Positions 1 to 10,728 of a DNA stretch of 52,500 nt are shown here, piece by piece. Origin of the DNA: Prorocentrum cordatum (taxonomy: Eukaryota; Sar; Dinophyceae; Prorocentrales; Prorocentraceae). The position numbers were made by a program, and so were the translations under genes. The notes below the pieces were generated by a model. It ran no database searches and was not told the origin of the DNA. It saw only the letters and a list, made by a program, of their open reading frames with translations. The stretch covers positions 273,657 to 326,156 of the forward strand of contig CAUYUJ010004603.1 of NCBI GenBank assembly GCA_963575745.1, given 5' to 3'. Position 1 is the first letter of the stretch. Every line of letters begins with the position of its first letter.

Positions 1-117
1 CTGGACGATCTGCGCAGGCCCCAACGATGCCTCTGAGCCCGAGCGCCTGGACGCTCTGAGCAAGCCCCAGCGATGCCTCTGAGCCCGAGCGCCTGGACGC
101 TCTGGCGCTCTGAGCCC
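1..117. repeat. 46-bp tandem repeat, about 2.5 units
   Basis: Two near-identical 46-bp units occupy 1-46 and 47-92, each beginning CTGGACG and ending GCCCGAGCGC. A partial third unit follows from 93. The array probably continues to the left of the window. No protein family is recognisable in it. From about 118 to 244 I see nothing identifiable. Confidence 0.8.
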
Positions 118-244
118 AGCAGACTAAGACAGGGTTTGCTAGCAGGGGCCAAGTGGCCTCAACAAGGGCCCAGTGCTCGCACGGGAATACGGCGACAGCA
201 CACGTAGGAAGGCTCAGGGCGACGCGCTGCCCATTTTAGAGATC

Positions 245-2015
245 ACTCACAGGGGGCGGATCAGGAGCGGGAGCAGAAAGAGGAATATGATGATAGGATA
301 AGGGGAGGAGGAGGCAGCAGGAGGAGGAAAGAGGAGGATGACGAGGAGGGGGATGAGGCGGAGGAGGCCGAGGAAGAACGCAGGGGAAACCAAGGGATAA
401 CGTGATCAGGATGAGGAGGGGGAGGAGCGGGGCGAGGAGGATGATGACGAGGATGAGGAGGGGCAGGATGCGGAGGAGGAGGAGGAGGAGGACGAGGAGG
501 AAGATGACGAGGATGAGAAGGAGGAGGAAAGGAAGAGGAATAGGGGGAGGAAGACGGCCTCCTTCCTATCCGAGCTACGGGGGAACAGAATGACGAAGAG
601 GAGGAGGAGGCGGAGGAGGCAGAGGAAGAACACAGGGGAAGCCAAGGGATAACATGATCAGGATGATGAGGAGGGGGGGGGGGGGGCGGGATGAGCAGGA
701 TGAGGATGAGGATACGGAAGGGAATGATGCGGCGGAGGGGCATGCGGAGGAGGAGGAGGAGGAGGAGGAGGAGGAGGAGGACGAGAATGAGAAGGAGGAG
801 GAGGAGGAGTGGGAGGAAGACGGCCTCCTTCCTATCCCAGCTACAACGTGAGCAGGAGCATGAGCAGGAGCAGGATGATGTGGAGGAGAAGGATGACGAG
901 GAGGAGAAGGACGCGGAGGAGGATGATAATCAGGATGAGGACGGAGCGGAGGAGGATGACGAGGAAGACGAGGGGGCGAGGCGGAGGTGGACGCGGAGGA
1001 AGAGGAAAACGACGATGATGATGATGATGATGATGATGATGTTGTTGATGATGATGATGACGATGATGATGATAACAATGGTGATGATGATGATGATGAT
1101 GATCATTGAAGCTACTGATGCTGCTGATGACGCTGGTGATGATGCTGGTGATGGTGCTGATGATGACGATGGTGACGACGGTGTTGATGAGAATGATGAT
1201 GATGATGCTGATGATGGTGGTGATGCTGCTGGTGATGACGATGCTGATGATGATGTTGATGATGATTGTGATGGTGATGGTGATGATGGTGATGGAGGAT
1301 CGAATGGCTCGTCACCCTGCGCTGTCTGCACGCGTCGGCGGTGTAATCTGGCAGCGCCAACCCCCCCCCCTGCGGCGCGCGGCCGGCAATGATGGGGAAG
1401 CCTAAGAGGATGGAGGAGGAGGAGGTCGAAGAAGAGTAGGAGGAGGACGGCGACGACGACGGCGAGCAGGAGCAGGAGGAAGACGAGCAGGAGGGCGCGC
1501 AGGAGGAGTGGCAGCAGGAGGAGGAAGAGGAGGATGACGAGGAGGAGGGAGCGGAGGGGGCCGAGGAAGAACACAAGGGATACCAAGGGATAACGTGATC
1601 AGGATGAGGAGGGGGAGGAGCGGGACGAGGGGGTTGAGGTTGAGGAAAAAGGAGGAGGATGATGCGGAGGAGGAGGATGCGGAAGAGGAAGAGGATGACG
1701 AGGAGGAGGATGACGAGGATGAGAAGGAGGAGGAGGAGAAGGAAAATGGGGAAGGAAGACGGCCTCCTTCCTATCCCAGCTACGGAAGAGAAGGATGACG
1801 AGGAGGAGGGGAAGGAGGAGGCGGAGGAGGCTGAGGAAGAACGCAGGGGAAGCCAAGGGATAACATGATCAGGATGAGGAGGGGGAGGAGCGGGATGAGG
1901 AGGAAGAGGGGGGGGGGGGGAGGAGGAGAAGGAGGAGGGGGAGGAGGACGAGGAGGAGGAGGAGAAGGAGGAGGAGGACGAGGAGGGGAAGGAGCAGGAA
2001 CAGGACCAGGAGGAA
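245..2015. repeat. GAG/GGA polypurine low-complexity block with higher-order units
   Basis: The plus strand is almost continuously purine (GAG, GGA, GAT triplets). Higher-order units are visible. The phrase GGGATAACRTGATCAGGATG recurs near 393, 648, 1588 and 1858. A phrase containing GACGGCCTCCTTCCTATC recurs near 551, 822 and 1759. A GAT/GCT-GAT sub-block fills roughly 1012-1300. ORFs here only encode runs of E, D, R, M or S and are not treated as genes. Confidence 0.85.
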
Positions 2016-2044
2016 GTGGAAAAACAGGAGGGGCATGAGGAGGG

Positions 2045-2200
2045 CCTCGCCCCCCTCCTTCTCCTTCGCCGCGTTTTCCTCCTCCTCCTTCTTCCATTCC
2101 TCTTCCTCTCCGCCCCCCCCTCCTGTCCGTCCTCCTCCTCCTCCCTCTCTCGTCCTCCTTCCCTCTCTCCCTCCCCCCCTCTCTCCCGAAGGCGCTGGCC
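2045..2200. repeat. Polypyrimidine (CTC/TCC) tract
   Basis: The strand asymmetry reverses abruptly here. The purine-rich plus strand of the preceding block becomes C/T-rich, giving a purine-to-pyrimidine switch centred near 2040. From 2200 to 2490 the sequence is ordinary GC-rich DNA with an open frame that I cannot assign. Confidence 0.7.
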
Positions 2201-2484
2201 CTCCAGCTGAGCGGCGGCGCTTCGCCACCTCCTGTCGCGCCTGCCACTTTCCTTTGGTCTCACGCGAGGCTCCGCACTTTCCGCGTTCTGGGCTGGGGCT
2301 CGACGGCTGCGGTTTCGGCAAGGTCGGTTTCCATTCCCGCTGGGCGCGTTCTCCTTTGAAGTGCCTTACTTCCATGTCTACCAACTGGGGCGTGTCCACC
2401 TTCGCGGTCACCGCCACGTTCAAGACAGTGGTCGGGGTCTTCACCAACGGCCTTGTATTGAACCCCTTCGGCTGCATGTTTCAC

Positions 2485-2725
2485 TGCAACCCTGCTACCA
2501 CCACACTTACCGCTGCAGCCCCGGTACCTCCACAATTCTGATTGACCCCCCGCTACCACCGCAAATCCCATTGCAGCCCAGCTACCACCACAGTTCACAC
2601 CGCTGCCTGGCGACCGCCACAGTTGCCACCGCAGCTTCCCAACACCATGCGTTTCCCATTGTAGCCCCCGCTACCACCACATCTCCCACTACAGCTTCCC
2701 ACTGCCATGCAGCTCCAGTCTTTGA
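2485..2725. repeat. Degenerate CTACCACC minisatellite
   Basis: Units of roughly 30-50 bp share the core GCTACCACCRC with CCCATTGCAGC or CCCACTACAGC spacers. They recur at least six times with heavy divergence. Open frames across it are Thr/Pro/Ala-rich and look like repeat translation. From 2725 to 3030 I see nothing recognisable. Confidence 0.6.
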
Positions 2726-3033
2726 CGGGATCATGGTTCATTCGTATGTCCTGCGCGAGTAGCCTTCGTCCGTCAGAAAAAGGCAGAGCAAGCAATGGCA
2801 GAACTGACCAACAGAGCTTAGAGCGCAGGTCAAAACCATAATCCGCCCACCAGCACGCAACATACCATAGCGCACCAGGTCGTCGCATCACCAACGCGTG
2901 CGCAGTGCTTCTTCGTGCGCGATGGGCTACTTTACAACCAACATGCCTCAAAGAGCCCAACGCCGCCCTTGCGCTTGCCCACTGAGATTTCAGGGAAAGG
3001 CCCGCGTGCATTCAATATGTGTTTCCACTTGCC

Positions 3034-3150
3034 CGGTTGTAAAGTGCCCTACCTGGTTGTAAAGTGCCCTTCTCGGATTTTGTAAGCTGGTTGTAAAGTG
3101 ACCCATCTGGTTGTAAAGTGCGCTTCTGGTTGCACAGTGACCCACGCGGT
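3034..3150. repeat. GGTTGTAAAGTG short tandem repeat
   Basis: Five copies of GGTTGTAAAGTGNCC lie near 3037, 3055, 3090, 3109 and 3127 (the last reads GGTTGCACAGTG). The period is about 18-20 bp, with one enlarged spacer. The reverse complement ACTTTACAACC appears once at about 2928. Confidence 0.75.
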
Positions 3151-3194
3151 TCCCGGGGGGGGTGGGGGGGCAGATTCGTTTTTCCTCGGGCGGC

Positions 3195-3456
3195 CTAGAA
3201 GCCTCGAAAACACTCCAAATGAGGTCCGAATGCCCCAGATGGCCCCCGAGACGGCCCAAGAGGGCCCCGAATCGGCCAAAGATCTGCCGAAAACGCCCAA
3301 GATAGCCCCAAGACCGTCCAAGAAGCCTCCAAGACGTCCCAGGCCCCCTCCAACAGACCCCCAGGAAGCCCCAAGAGGCCCCCACGAGGCTTCCAAGCGG
3401 CCCCTAAGAGCTTCCCAAGAGGCCCACAAACTACCCCCAAGAGGCCCCCAAGAGCG

Positions 3457-3494
<38 letters not shown>

Positions 3495-3495
3495 T
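3195..3495. repeat. CCAAGAGGCCC-type degenerate repeat ending in a TCG triplet run
   Basis: A degenerate repeat of roughly 12-bp periodicity (CCCAAGAGGCCC and variants) ends in a pure TCG microsatellite at about 3457-3493. Reverse-strand frames read as Leu-Gly-Ala-Ser-Trp-rich strings, which is the repeat translated rather than a protein family. From 3500 to 3840 nothing is recognisable. Confidence 0.7.
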
Positions 3496-3839
3496 ATTCA
3501 GGGTCGGCGGCACCGGCCGTAAGGCCTTCGCAAGATGTTGGTCCCCGTGACCGCGCACAGCCCCTGGGCGCCGAGAACAACGAAAAACGGAGGGATGGAA
3601 AACATCAATCCCCCTGGAATCAAGGTCATCCTAGGTACCCCGACGTAGGCGAAGTGTGGCCACAACAATGACCGAATCAAAACGGAGATTGATACGACAT
3701 GCAACAGCAGCAACTGCAAATCCGCCGACCCATTGGGGTCACGGCGCGTGAGATGCTTCCCCCTCCCCAAACCCCTCCCCCGGGGGCCTGGTCCGGCTGG
3801 TTTGGAAGGGGGGGCGGGGGCAAATCCATCATCCGCACA

Positions 3840-5310
3840 CTTGGAGCCTCAGGAGGCACCAAAACGATCCAGAAAGGTTCCAAAAGGTTCCCGGAACGGT
3901 CCATAAGAGCTACGAATCGACGAAAGATCACCCCAAAACGCCGAAGATTGCCTTCACACGGCTCCATAAGCCCCCAAGACGTTTGAAACAATGTTACGAG
4001 GCGCCCCACAGAAGCCCCCCATAAACAAAAATCGTCTCATTCCCTTTTGGGAAAACGTAGATTTCCGCCAGATTCGCCCATTCGGCTTCCACGCGGGGCA
4101 AAACGGCCCAAGAAGCCTCCAAGGTCAACCCTCGCCAGCTCCAAAAAGGCCTCCACAAGCAAAAACCGCCTCATTGCCTATGTAAAACGTATATGTTCAG
4201 TACATTCGCTTCTTGGCCTTTCACGAAGCCCATAGAGGCCCAATGCCAAGATCGCCCCCTGTCACCCGAAGAGGTTCCCAGAAAGCCTCCAAGACGGCCT
4301 CTGGGCGATACACGAAGCCTCCAGAAACCATAGCAACGGCCCAGGAAAGCCGCAGGACGGTCCCAAAAGGGCTCCAAAACGAACCAAGAGGGCTCCCGAA
4401 GGCTGTCCGGACGGCCCACGCGGGGGACGATTCGGTCCAAACCGCCCAAGATTGCCTCCAGACAGCCCCATGGGCGTCCAAGACGTTTGCATACGCGACC
4501 ACGAGGCGCTCCAAGCAGGCCTCCAGAAGCAAAAACCGTCCCATTCCTTTCTGGGGAAACGTACATTGTCAGCATATTCGCTTCTTGGGCTTCCACGAGG
4601 CCTACAAGGGCCCAGTAAACCTCCAAGATCGACCTCAGGCACCCCAAGAGACTCTCCAAAAGGCTCCACGACGGCCTCTGGGCGCCCCACGAAAGCCCCA
4701 GAAAGCATAGCAACGGCCCGGGGATACGGCAGGACGGTTCGAAGAGGGCTCCAGAACGTGTCTAGAGGGGCCGCACAGGCTGTCCGGACAGGCCACGCGG
4801 GGGACGATTGCTGTCGCCCCAATGAGTCGGCGGCGTGGCGTAAGCCAATGAATCATGGTTGTCCTTAGGTGGTTGAAGGATGTGGGCGTTCTCGTGTGTT
4901 CCGCTTCCCGATGCCCCCAGACGGTCCTAGAAGCCCCCAAGACCGCCCCAAGACAGCCCAAGAAGCCTCCAGAAGGGCCCCAAGACGGCCAAAGCGGGCC
5001 CCAAGACAGCCCGAGAGGCGCTCAAAACTGCCCAAGAGGGCCCCACGACGGCCCAACACGGGCCCAAAAGAGGAACACGAACCGAACATCAGAGCCTTCC
5101 GCCACAAGAAGCCCCCAGGAAGCCCCAAAAGGCGTCCCGTCCAGGATGCCCCAAGATGCCCAGAGGCCCCCAAGAGGCCCCCAAGAGGCCCCCAAGAGGC
5201 CGACAAGAAGCCCCCAAGAGGTCCCCAAGAGGCCCCCAAAAGGTCTAAAATTGCCCCCACGAGGCCCCCGATGGCGCTCCGAAGAAACCTCAAGAGGCAT
5301 CCCTGAGAAC
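3840..5310. repeat. CCAAGAGGCCC repeat block with a ~100-bp module
   Basis: The same 12-bp-type repeat recurs in bulk, especially at 4910-5250. A longer module is embedded near 4027-4130, 4160-4240 and 4528-4625. It starts AAAAAYCGTCYCATTCC, passes through GGRAAACGTA and ends in a CGCTTCTTGG-type segment. A further copy lies on the minus strand at about 6715-6800. The module behaves like a dispersed unit riding within the simple repeat. Confidence 0.65.
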
Positions 5311-5364
5311 TCTGACCAACAACCCAGGCACGGTTGCCCATTGGCCGAGGGCCATTAGATAACT

Positions 5365-5930
5365 GAGATATGATTGGAAATGAGCAGATTCCAGGTCCAG
5401 CTGATTATAATTCGACGCCTATTGGAATCTAAAACGGAATAATTGGAATTGGGCGAATCCCATGTCCACCTGAGTCCAAATGGGATTCTTACTAGGATCG
5501 ACTTAGAATAGACTTGGAATTGAGCAGGCCACCTCCAACTGAGTACAAGCATATCCCGATAGAAATCAACATAGAATTTCATGGGAATTCAACAGATTCC
5601 AGATCCAGCTGATTCCAATGTGATGAAGCAGATATCAGATACACATGGTGCCAAGTGCATTCTTCTTGCAATCGAATTGAAATCGAATTCAAACTGGGCA
5701 GATCATGGATGCCGATTGTAATCGAATTATCATCTAATTGGAATTGAGCAGATCTCAGATCCAGCTGTGTCCAAGTGAATTAGTAGTGGAATCGTATTAT
5801 GGTCTAGTTGGAATTTTAGCACATCCCAGATTCAGCTGTGTCCAAGTATATTCCCATTGAAATCTAAATTGAATATACCGAGACTCGAGCAGATCCCAAG
5901 TCCAGCTGCTTCCAATCAGACTCCAGCAGG
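5365..5930. repeat. AT-rich ~70-bp tandem array
   Basis: About eight degenerate units of roughly 65-80 bp share GAGCAGATYCCAGRTCCAGC followed by TGNNTCCAANTG. Unit starts are near 5382, 5455, 5522, 5590, 5640, 5698, 5746, 5818 and 5888. Base composition differs sharply from the GC-rich neighbours. No coding potential is seen. From 5930 to 6060 nothing is recognisable. Confidence 0.7.
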
Positions 5931-6069
5931 AAGAAAACAGCGGAGACATGACGAATAGGAAAGACGTATGAGAAGGCACCGATGAATGAAAGGCAGATGA
6001 GCAGTACGACTACGAATGACTAGCGCTGCAACCTATGCAAAATGATTGGGTGATGGGGGCTGTGGTGTA

Positions 6070-6275
6070 TATACACGTATATATATATATATATATACAA
6101 ATATGAATAAGTGTATACACATAACTATGTGTATATATATGTACATATATATACGCATACATTTAGAAACGTACGAGACCATACATATATTTCGATCGGC
6201 CTATACCGGTGCACACCCTTATACAGATATATTAGCATACAGTCACATATATTTGAGCATGTATACATAAACGTT
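6070..6275. repeat. TA/CA-rich low-complexity segment
   Basis: Alternating TATATA and TACATA stretches dominate, next to the AT-rich tandem array. Small open frames rich in Ile, Tyr and Thr are composition artefacts. Confidence 0.7.
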
Positions 6276-6361
6276 TTACCACAGAAGCACCCCGTTCAGC
6301 AAGCTGTTAGGGGGAATGCAGCTCTCGCTCTAGACATCTTCGATCAATTGAAATGCCCATG

Positions 6362-6571
6362 AAGCTCGCGAATTCGTAGTCTTCTCAAACATCTACGTTT
6401 CACCTGAGACATCATGAAATAATGCGACTACGAACAGGCTGTTCTAAGACTTCTGAGGTTAAACGCGTACCTCTCGCGAAAAACATTCTGAAATAATGAA
6501 AAATGAAGGCGCCTGGGAAGCTTGCGAAGTCGTCAAATCTTCCTACCTGCAACCATCGCCTGAGACATCCT
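6362..6571. repeat. Diverged ~50-bp direct repeat pair
   Basis: Segments at about 6362-6413 and 6519-6571 both begin AGCTYGCGAAKTCGT and end CACCTGAGACATC or CGCCTGAGACATC. They are about 157 bp apart. The sequence between them is not recognised. Confidence 0.5.
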
Positions 6572-6594
6572 CCCTAAGCAATAATTAACCCCTC

Positions 6595-6900
6595 TTGGGG
6601 CCTTTGTGTGGCCGTCTTGGGCGCCTCTTGGGCCATCTTGGGGCTCTCTGGGGCCGTCTTGGGACTCTCTTGTGGGCCTCTTGAGCCATCTTCAGGCGGT
6701 TGTGGGGGCCGTTTGGGCCGTCGACGACGCTATGGAAGCCCGAAAATCGCATATGCTGAAAATGTACGTTTCCCGCCAGGAATGGAACGAGGTTCGCCTC
6801 TTGGGGCGACTTGGGGGGCTGTTGGCTCTTCTTGAGGCCATCTTGGCGTGTCTTGGAGCGCTCGCGGGGCGTCTGGGACGGTCTCGAGTCGGTCATGCTT
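6595..6900. repeat. CCAAGAGGCCC-type repeat, reverse orientation
   Basis: This is the reverse complement of the repeat at 3.2-5.3 kb (TCTTGGGGC and GGCCGTCTTGGG units). It includes an inverted copy of the ~100-bp module at about 6715-6800. From 6900 to 7185 nothing is recognisable. Confidence 0.6.
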
Positions 6901-7185
6901 GTCTTGTTTTGTTTCTCCTGCGCAACACCTGCAAGAAGGTCAGCACCTGCAGAACTGCTTCAAAATCAAAAAGATCTGAGAGAGAGAGTAGTGCGGATCA
7001 GAGAGGATCCTGAGACACCGGCTTCTGATGTAAAATGCTGAGCTGCCCGCAAGCGGAGCTCGCCTGCACGACAGCCCAGCATACTGACACGCCTGGGCGC
7101 GAGTGTGCTTCACATCGTGTGCCGTCACCAAACATAGTATATACAATAGGTGTTTCTCATCGGAAACCTGACAGGAGGACAACAC

Positions 7186-8220
7186 TCAGCATTGCCAGCG
7201 AGTGAGACTCCTGGAGACCCTGTTCGCGCTCAGGTTCCTCCAGTTGTGAGAAGGCACTGCGAGCGCCGTTGCAGCTTGCAGGCTCTTTAACACTGGTAAA
7301 GCGTTTTTCTGCTCATGTTCCGTCGGAACAGGAAGCCCATCCGCCTTGAGCATATCGAAAGACAACTGCTTCATATACTCGTAGAACTCAATGCCCAGCT
7401 CGTTCCGTTTGAAGAGCTCCTTCCAGGACTTCTCATCGAGCTGGTCCAAAATATCGGAAGCGTAAGTCTCACTGAATTGAATGTCGAGCCCGTTCGTTTG
7501 GCAATTACTCTACCCCAGACGCGAACATGCAAGCTTACTCGTATAAGGCCAGTGTTCGAGGATGAATATGGCATCCATCTTTCGCACCCGGGCCTTAGCA
7601 ATTTCCAGGTCGGCACGCGTCAGCTTCTGGCATGACTTCGCAAAGTCGCTGTGGCAAATCTTTCCTGCGAATACTCGGAGTGCAATGTTATCAGATTCGC
7701 AAGACTGCATCAGACCGAACTCGTGGATGTTTGCTTGGTTATAAGCTTCGCGAGTAAGCAAATTTTCAACTGGGTGTCTTGCGGACGTGACGAAAATCCT
7801 GGGCGTTCTGGTCCCGCGGCAAAGGTCGTCCAAAGTGTGCCCGTCGAAAGAATCCTCCAGGTCAGTCCAGGATTTGTCCTGGAACATGTCATATCCTTTG
7901 GGTGAGTGTGTCCGTACTCCACTCTTGAAAGAATCAACATCCCCCCATCGCCCGAAGAGTTTCACATGGTATCCTCCCAGTACTCGGGCATGTTCTCCAA
8001 TAGCCCTTCCGTTGTGATGGTTGACATGAAAAAAGAATACTGGCCCTTTCAGGCGACGACGGCCGACATCCGTGATCCACTCTTGGTTCTTCCATTCGCA
8101 CTCCTGGCGGGTATGATTCGTGGCACGCTCGCGCTGACGGCCACGATGAAGACAACTAGCGCTCGAAATGAACAGGAACGCAACGAGGCTGTGCAGCATG
8201 GCAAAAACTTCGCCGTGCAC
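7186..8220 (-). pseudogene. Sulfotransferase-like protein, interrupted by one in-frame TAG
   Basis: The reading frame starts with Met at 8220 and runs 236 codons to a TAG at 7510-7512. The same frame then reopens and runs, including the 20 codons just after the TAG, to a stop at 7186. That gives about 344 codons in one frame. The N-terminus has a hydrophobic segment (LHSLVAFLFISSASC), consistent with a signal peptide or type II anchor. Motifs resemble the Golgi sulfotransferase superfamily. A FFFHVNHHNG segment sits where the 5'-phosphosulfate loop would be. FVTSARHPVENLLTREAY matches the 3'-phosphate R.P...S/T..Y signature. Then come an SDNIALRVFAGKIC segment and an LTRADLEIAKARV...DAIFILEHW segment, which is the usual Ak..L..fd.v..lE pattern. 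The C-terminal NELGIEFYEYMKQL fits the family tail. A GTAAGC donor near the stop does not give an in-frame intron with nearby AGs. I therefore infer a single nonsense mutation, an assembly error or read-through. Confidence 0.62.
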
Positions 8221-8299
8221 AGAGGAATTTGAAAATGATGCGTGGAATCGACAGCCGAGGAGATGTGATGTAAGAGAGGGGCTGTCCCGACTGCTCGAT

Positions 8300-8480
8300 T
8301 ACCGTCGGGGCGTTGAACTAAGGAACCCTAAATAAGGAACGAGGCCCCTTTTTCCCATGAATTAAACTTCGAATTCCCATGGAAAACCTCCGGAACACCT
8401 GAGGCAAGCTGTAAACAGATCAAGGAACACCGAGCCCCTCCCCAACGCAAAAGGGTTCCTTCTTCAGCGCCCCGACTGTA
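8300..8480. mobile_element. Family F TIR element, copy 1
   Basis: A 181-bp element with TIRs of about 28 bp: TACCGTCGGGGCG at the left and its inverse CGCCCCGACTGTA at the right, followed inward by AAGGAACCCT and AGGGTTCCTT. Flanks read TGCTCGAT and TGCTCAGA, a weak 8-bp duplication (5 of 8). The second copy is at 23588-23767 with the same internal sequence. It is non-coding and MITE-like. Confidence 0.72.
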
Positions 8481-8692
8481 TGCTCAGACGGTTTCGGGCT
8501 TGACCTTGAGCCCAAATGGCTAGGGAACGGTCTCGAGCCAGTCCTGGCGGCCTCTGGAGCCGCCCGAGAATCCTCGGGGCCGCCCCGCAATGGGCTCTTG
8601 GACCGCCCGGGGGGGCCCCATGCCACGCCGAGGCCGTGGTTCCAGGCCCGCCCCCGGCTTACTCCGACATGCACTATGCCAATACATGTGTA

Positions 8693-9042
8693 TGTGGATA
8701 TACATATATATATATATGTGTATGTATGTATATGCATACATACATACATACATACATACATGCATGCATACATACATACATACATACATACATACATAAA
8801 TACATACATACATACATACATACATACATACATACATACATGCATGCATACATACATACATACACACATACATACATACATACATGCATGCATGCATACA
8901 TACATACACCTATATATATACACATGAACATATACACATACGTATACATAAGCATATGCATACACATATACATATACATAGACCCAGACATATACATATA
9001 CGTATACACATACGTATATATACATATACATAGACATAGACG

Positions 9043-9081
<39 letters not shown>

Positions 9082-9115
9082 GCATATACATATACATTTA
9101 CATATGCATACATAT
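8693..9115. repeat. CATA/TACA tetranucleotide and TACATA microsatellite
   Basis: About 420 bp of ATAC/CATA tetranucleotide repeat pass into TACATA/CATATA variants with a few GCATGCAT interruptions. The long Thr-Tyr-Ile-His or Met-Tyr-Val-Cys frames are repeat translations. Confidence 0.9.
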
Positions 9116-9121
9116 ACTGGA

Positions 9122-9200
9122 ACCATCGCGCGCGTTTCGCGCGCGCATGCTCAAGTTCTAGCCAGGCTCGACAGGCTAGCGCATGTAATCGCATTTCTTT
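9122..9200 (+). repeat. Dispersed repeat K, copy 1
   Basis: A CG-alternating stretch (CGCGCGCGTTTCGCGCGCGC) leads into TTCTAGCCAGGCTCGACAGG. The copy at 9880-9960 has GCGCGCGCGCGCTGACG leading into TTCTGGCCAGGCTGGACAGG. Both can be translated as an ...LARLDR... string in one frame, so a diverged gene fragment is possible but unproven. Confidence 0.5.
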
Positions 9201-9502
9201 GGAGAGCCTTGTGCATCTAACGACCTTCTTGGATGGAGTCCCTGCGCAAGCCTCGGAAGCATACAGACGGGGAAATGCGGAAACCACAGAATCACACATT
9301 CCCTTTAGGTGTTCGACGACTCGGGGCCCTGGAAGGCTTCCTGGGCTCTTCCTTCGGTGGTGACGGGGGCCTCAATCATGGCCGGTTGTGCAACCATAAG
9401 CGGGGGGAAATTTGGACAATAAGGACTCCTCGGAATTCCGTTTTCTTTCAAATTGCCAAGCCTGGGCTGTGGTACAGAAGGCTCTCAGGGGTACAGGCCA
9501 TG

Positions 9503-9663
9503 TGAAGGGGCCCAAGGACACACACATAAATACACACAAATAGAATGATTCCCTATATTTTCCCATGTTTTCTGGGTCTTTGTCTCCCTGCCCAAGTCCA
9601 ATATTATCCCACATTTTCTTGGGAATCAACGATTAATTGTGTCTGTGTGTTTTTCCCTCCTGG
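9503..9663 (+). mobile_element. Family C TIR element, copy 1
   Basis: A 161-bp element starting TGAAGGGGCCC and ending TTTTCCCTCCTGG, flanked by the 5-bp direct repeat CCATG (9498-9502 and 9664-9668). Family-wide it carries GGACACACAAATAAATACAC at the left, and GACGATTAATTGTGTCTGTG (here AACGATTAATTGTGTCTGTG) near the right end. The two ends are imperfect inverted repeats. It is non-coding. Confidence 0.8.
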
Positions 9664-9879
9664 CCATGTTCTGTCGGGCTGGCCCTCGGGGCCTCCTCGG
9701 CGGCGTCTTGGAGGGCCTTCAGGGCCTCCGCTTGCAGGGCTCTCGGTGCCTCTCCTGGGGGCCTCCCGCGGGGAGTCTCCGCACGCATCTGGGGGGGGCG
9801 CCTCGAAGACCTCCGGGAGAACCTCGGGGGAGAGGCGGTCGCAAGGCTTTGGGAGGTCCCCTCGTGTGCCTCATTCTAG

Positions 9880-9960
9880 GCGCGCGCGCGCTGACGTTCT
9901 GGCCAGGCTGGACAGGTCGGCTCGTGGGATCTCGATGTTTACGGTGGTTCCAGGGGCAGC
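9880..9960 (+). repeat. Dispersed repeat K, copy 2
   Basis: Second copy of the repeat at 9122-9200. A GCGCGCGCGCGCTGACG stretch leads into TTCTGGCCAGGCTGGACAGG. The sequence between 9664 and 9880 is GC-rich with the GCCTCCNNGGGG flavour of the window, and no gene is recognised. Confidence 0.5.
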
Positions 9961-10095
9961 CAAGAAGACACGAAGACGACCCAAGAGAGTGCCAAGAGAG
10001 CGTCAGAAAGTTCAACAGCATTCCCGAAAGAATCTTGGCAATGTGACCCCGAAATCTTGATGGGGCTCGGGATGGATTTGCACAAACTGAAAATT

Positions 10096-10728
10096 ACCCC
10101 AGTGCGACCCTACCTAGAAGTTGGAGCCCCTAGGAAAGCAGCATTAGTTGCTATGCTATGCTATGCTATGCCATGCTATGCTGCGCTCTGATATACTATG
10201 ATATGCTGCGCTATGCTATGCTATGCTATGCGATGCGATGCTATGATATGGTAAGCTGTGTTATGATATTATTTGATATGCTATGCTATGCTAAGCTGCG
10301 CTATGCTATGCTATGCTGTGCTCTGCTATACTACGCTACTATATGTTATGCTATGCTATGCTATGCTGCGCTGTGCTGTGTTGTGCTGTGCTGTGCTGCG
10401 CTATGCTATGCTATGCTATGCTATGCTATGCTATGCTGCGCTATGCTATGCTGTGCTGGGCTATGCTATGATATGCTGTGCTGCGCTATGCTGTGGTACG
10501 CTATGCTAGGCTATGCTGTGCTCTGCTATGCGAAAGTTCAGCGAAGCTAAGGTGAAGGTAAACTAAGCTAAGGTAAACCAGGGCTAAGACGAAGCTAAGC
10601 TGAGCTAAGCTAAGATGAAATACGTTAAGCTAAGATGAGATAAGCAACGCTAAGCTAAGGAGACGTAACTGGGGGAACCGCGTGGCGGATGCCGGGGGTG
10701 AGAACCCTTCTAGGCAAAGAATCACTGG
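10096..10728 (+). mobile_element. Family D TIR element carrying TGCTATGC and GCTAAG arrays, copy 1
   Basis: A 633-bp element flanked by AATT (10092-10095 and 10729-10732). The left end is ACCCCAGTGCGACCCTACC then TAGAAG. The right end is CCTTCTAGG...AATCACTGG, an imperfect inverse. Inside, TTGGAGCCCCTAGG leads into about 375 bp of TGCTA/TGC pentamer-like array (10150-10530). A GCTAAG array (10545-10655) and a unique segment GGGGGAACCGCGTGGCGGAT follow. The copy at 22724-23317 has the same order. Frames across the array are Cys-Tyr-Ala-Met strings and are not genes. Confidence 0.78.

Noticed and set aside
1112-2263. 383-codon minus-strand ORF
   Set aside because: It consists of translated polypyrimidine repeat (Ser/Pro/His runs). 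There is no domain, and all frames are similarly open.
8324-8345. Telomere-like CCCTAAA
   Set aside because: It is a single occurrence inside the family F TIR and not tandem.
8693-9115. CRISPR-like regular repetition
   Set aside because: It is a continuous tetranucleotide microsatellite with no spacers, in eukaryotic context.
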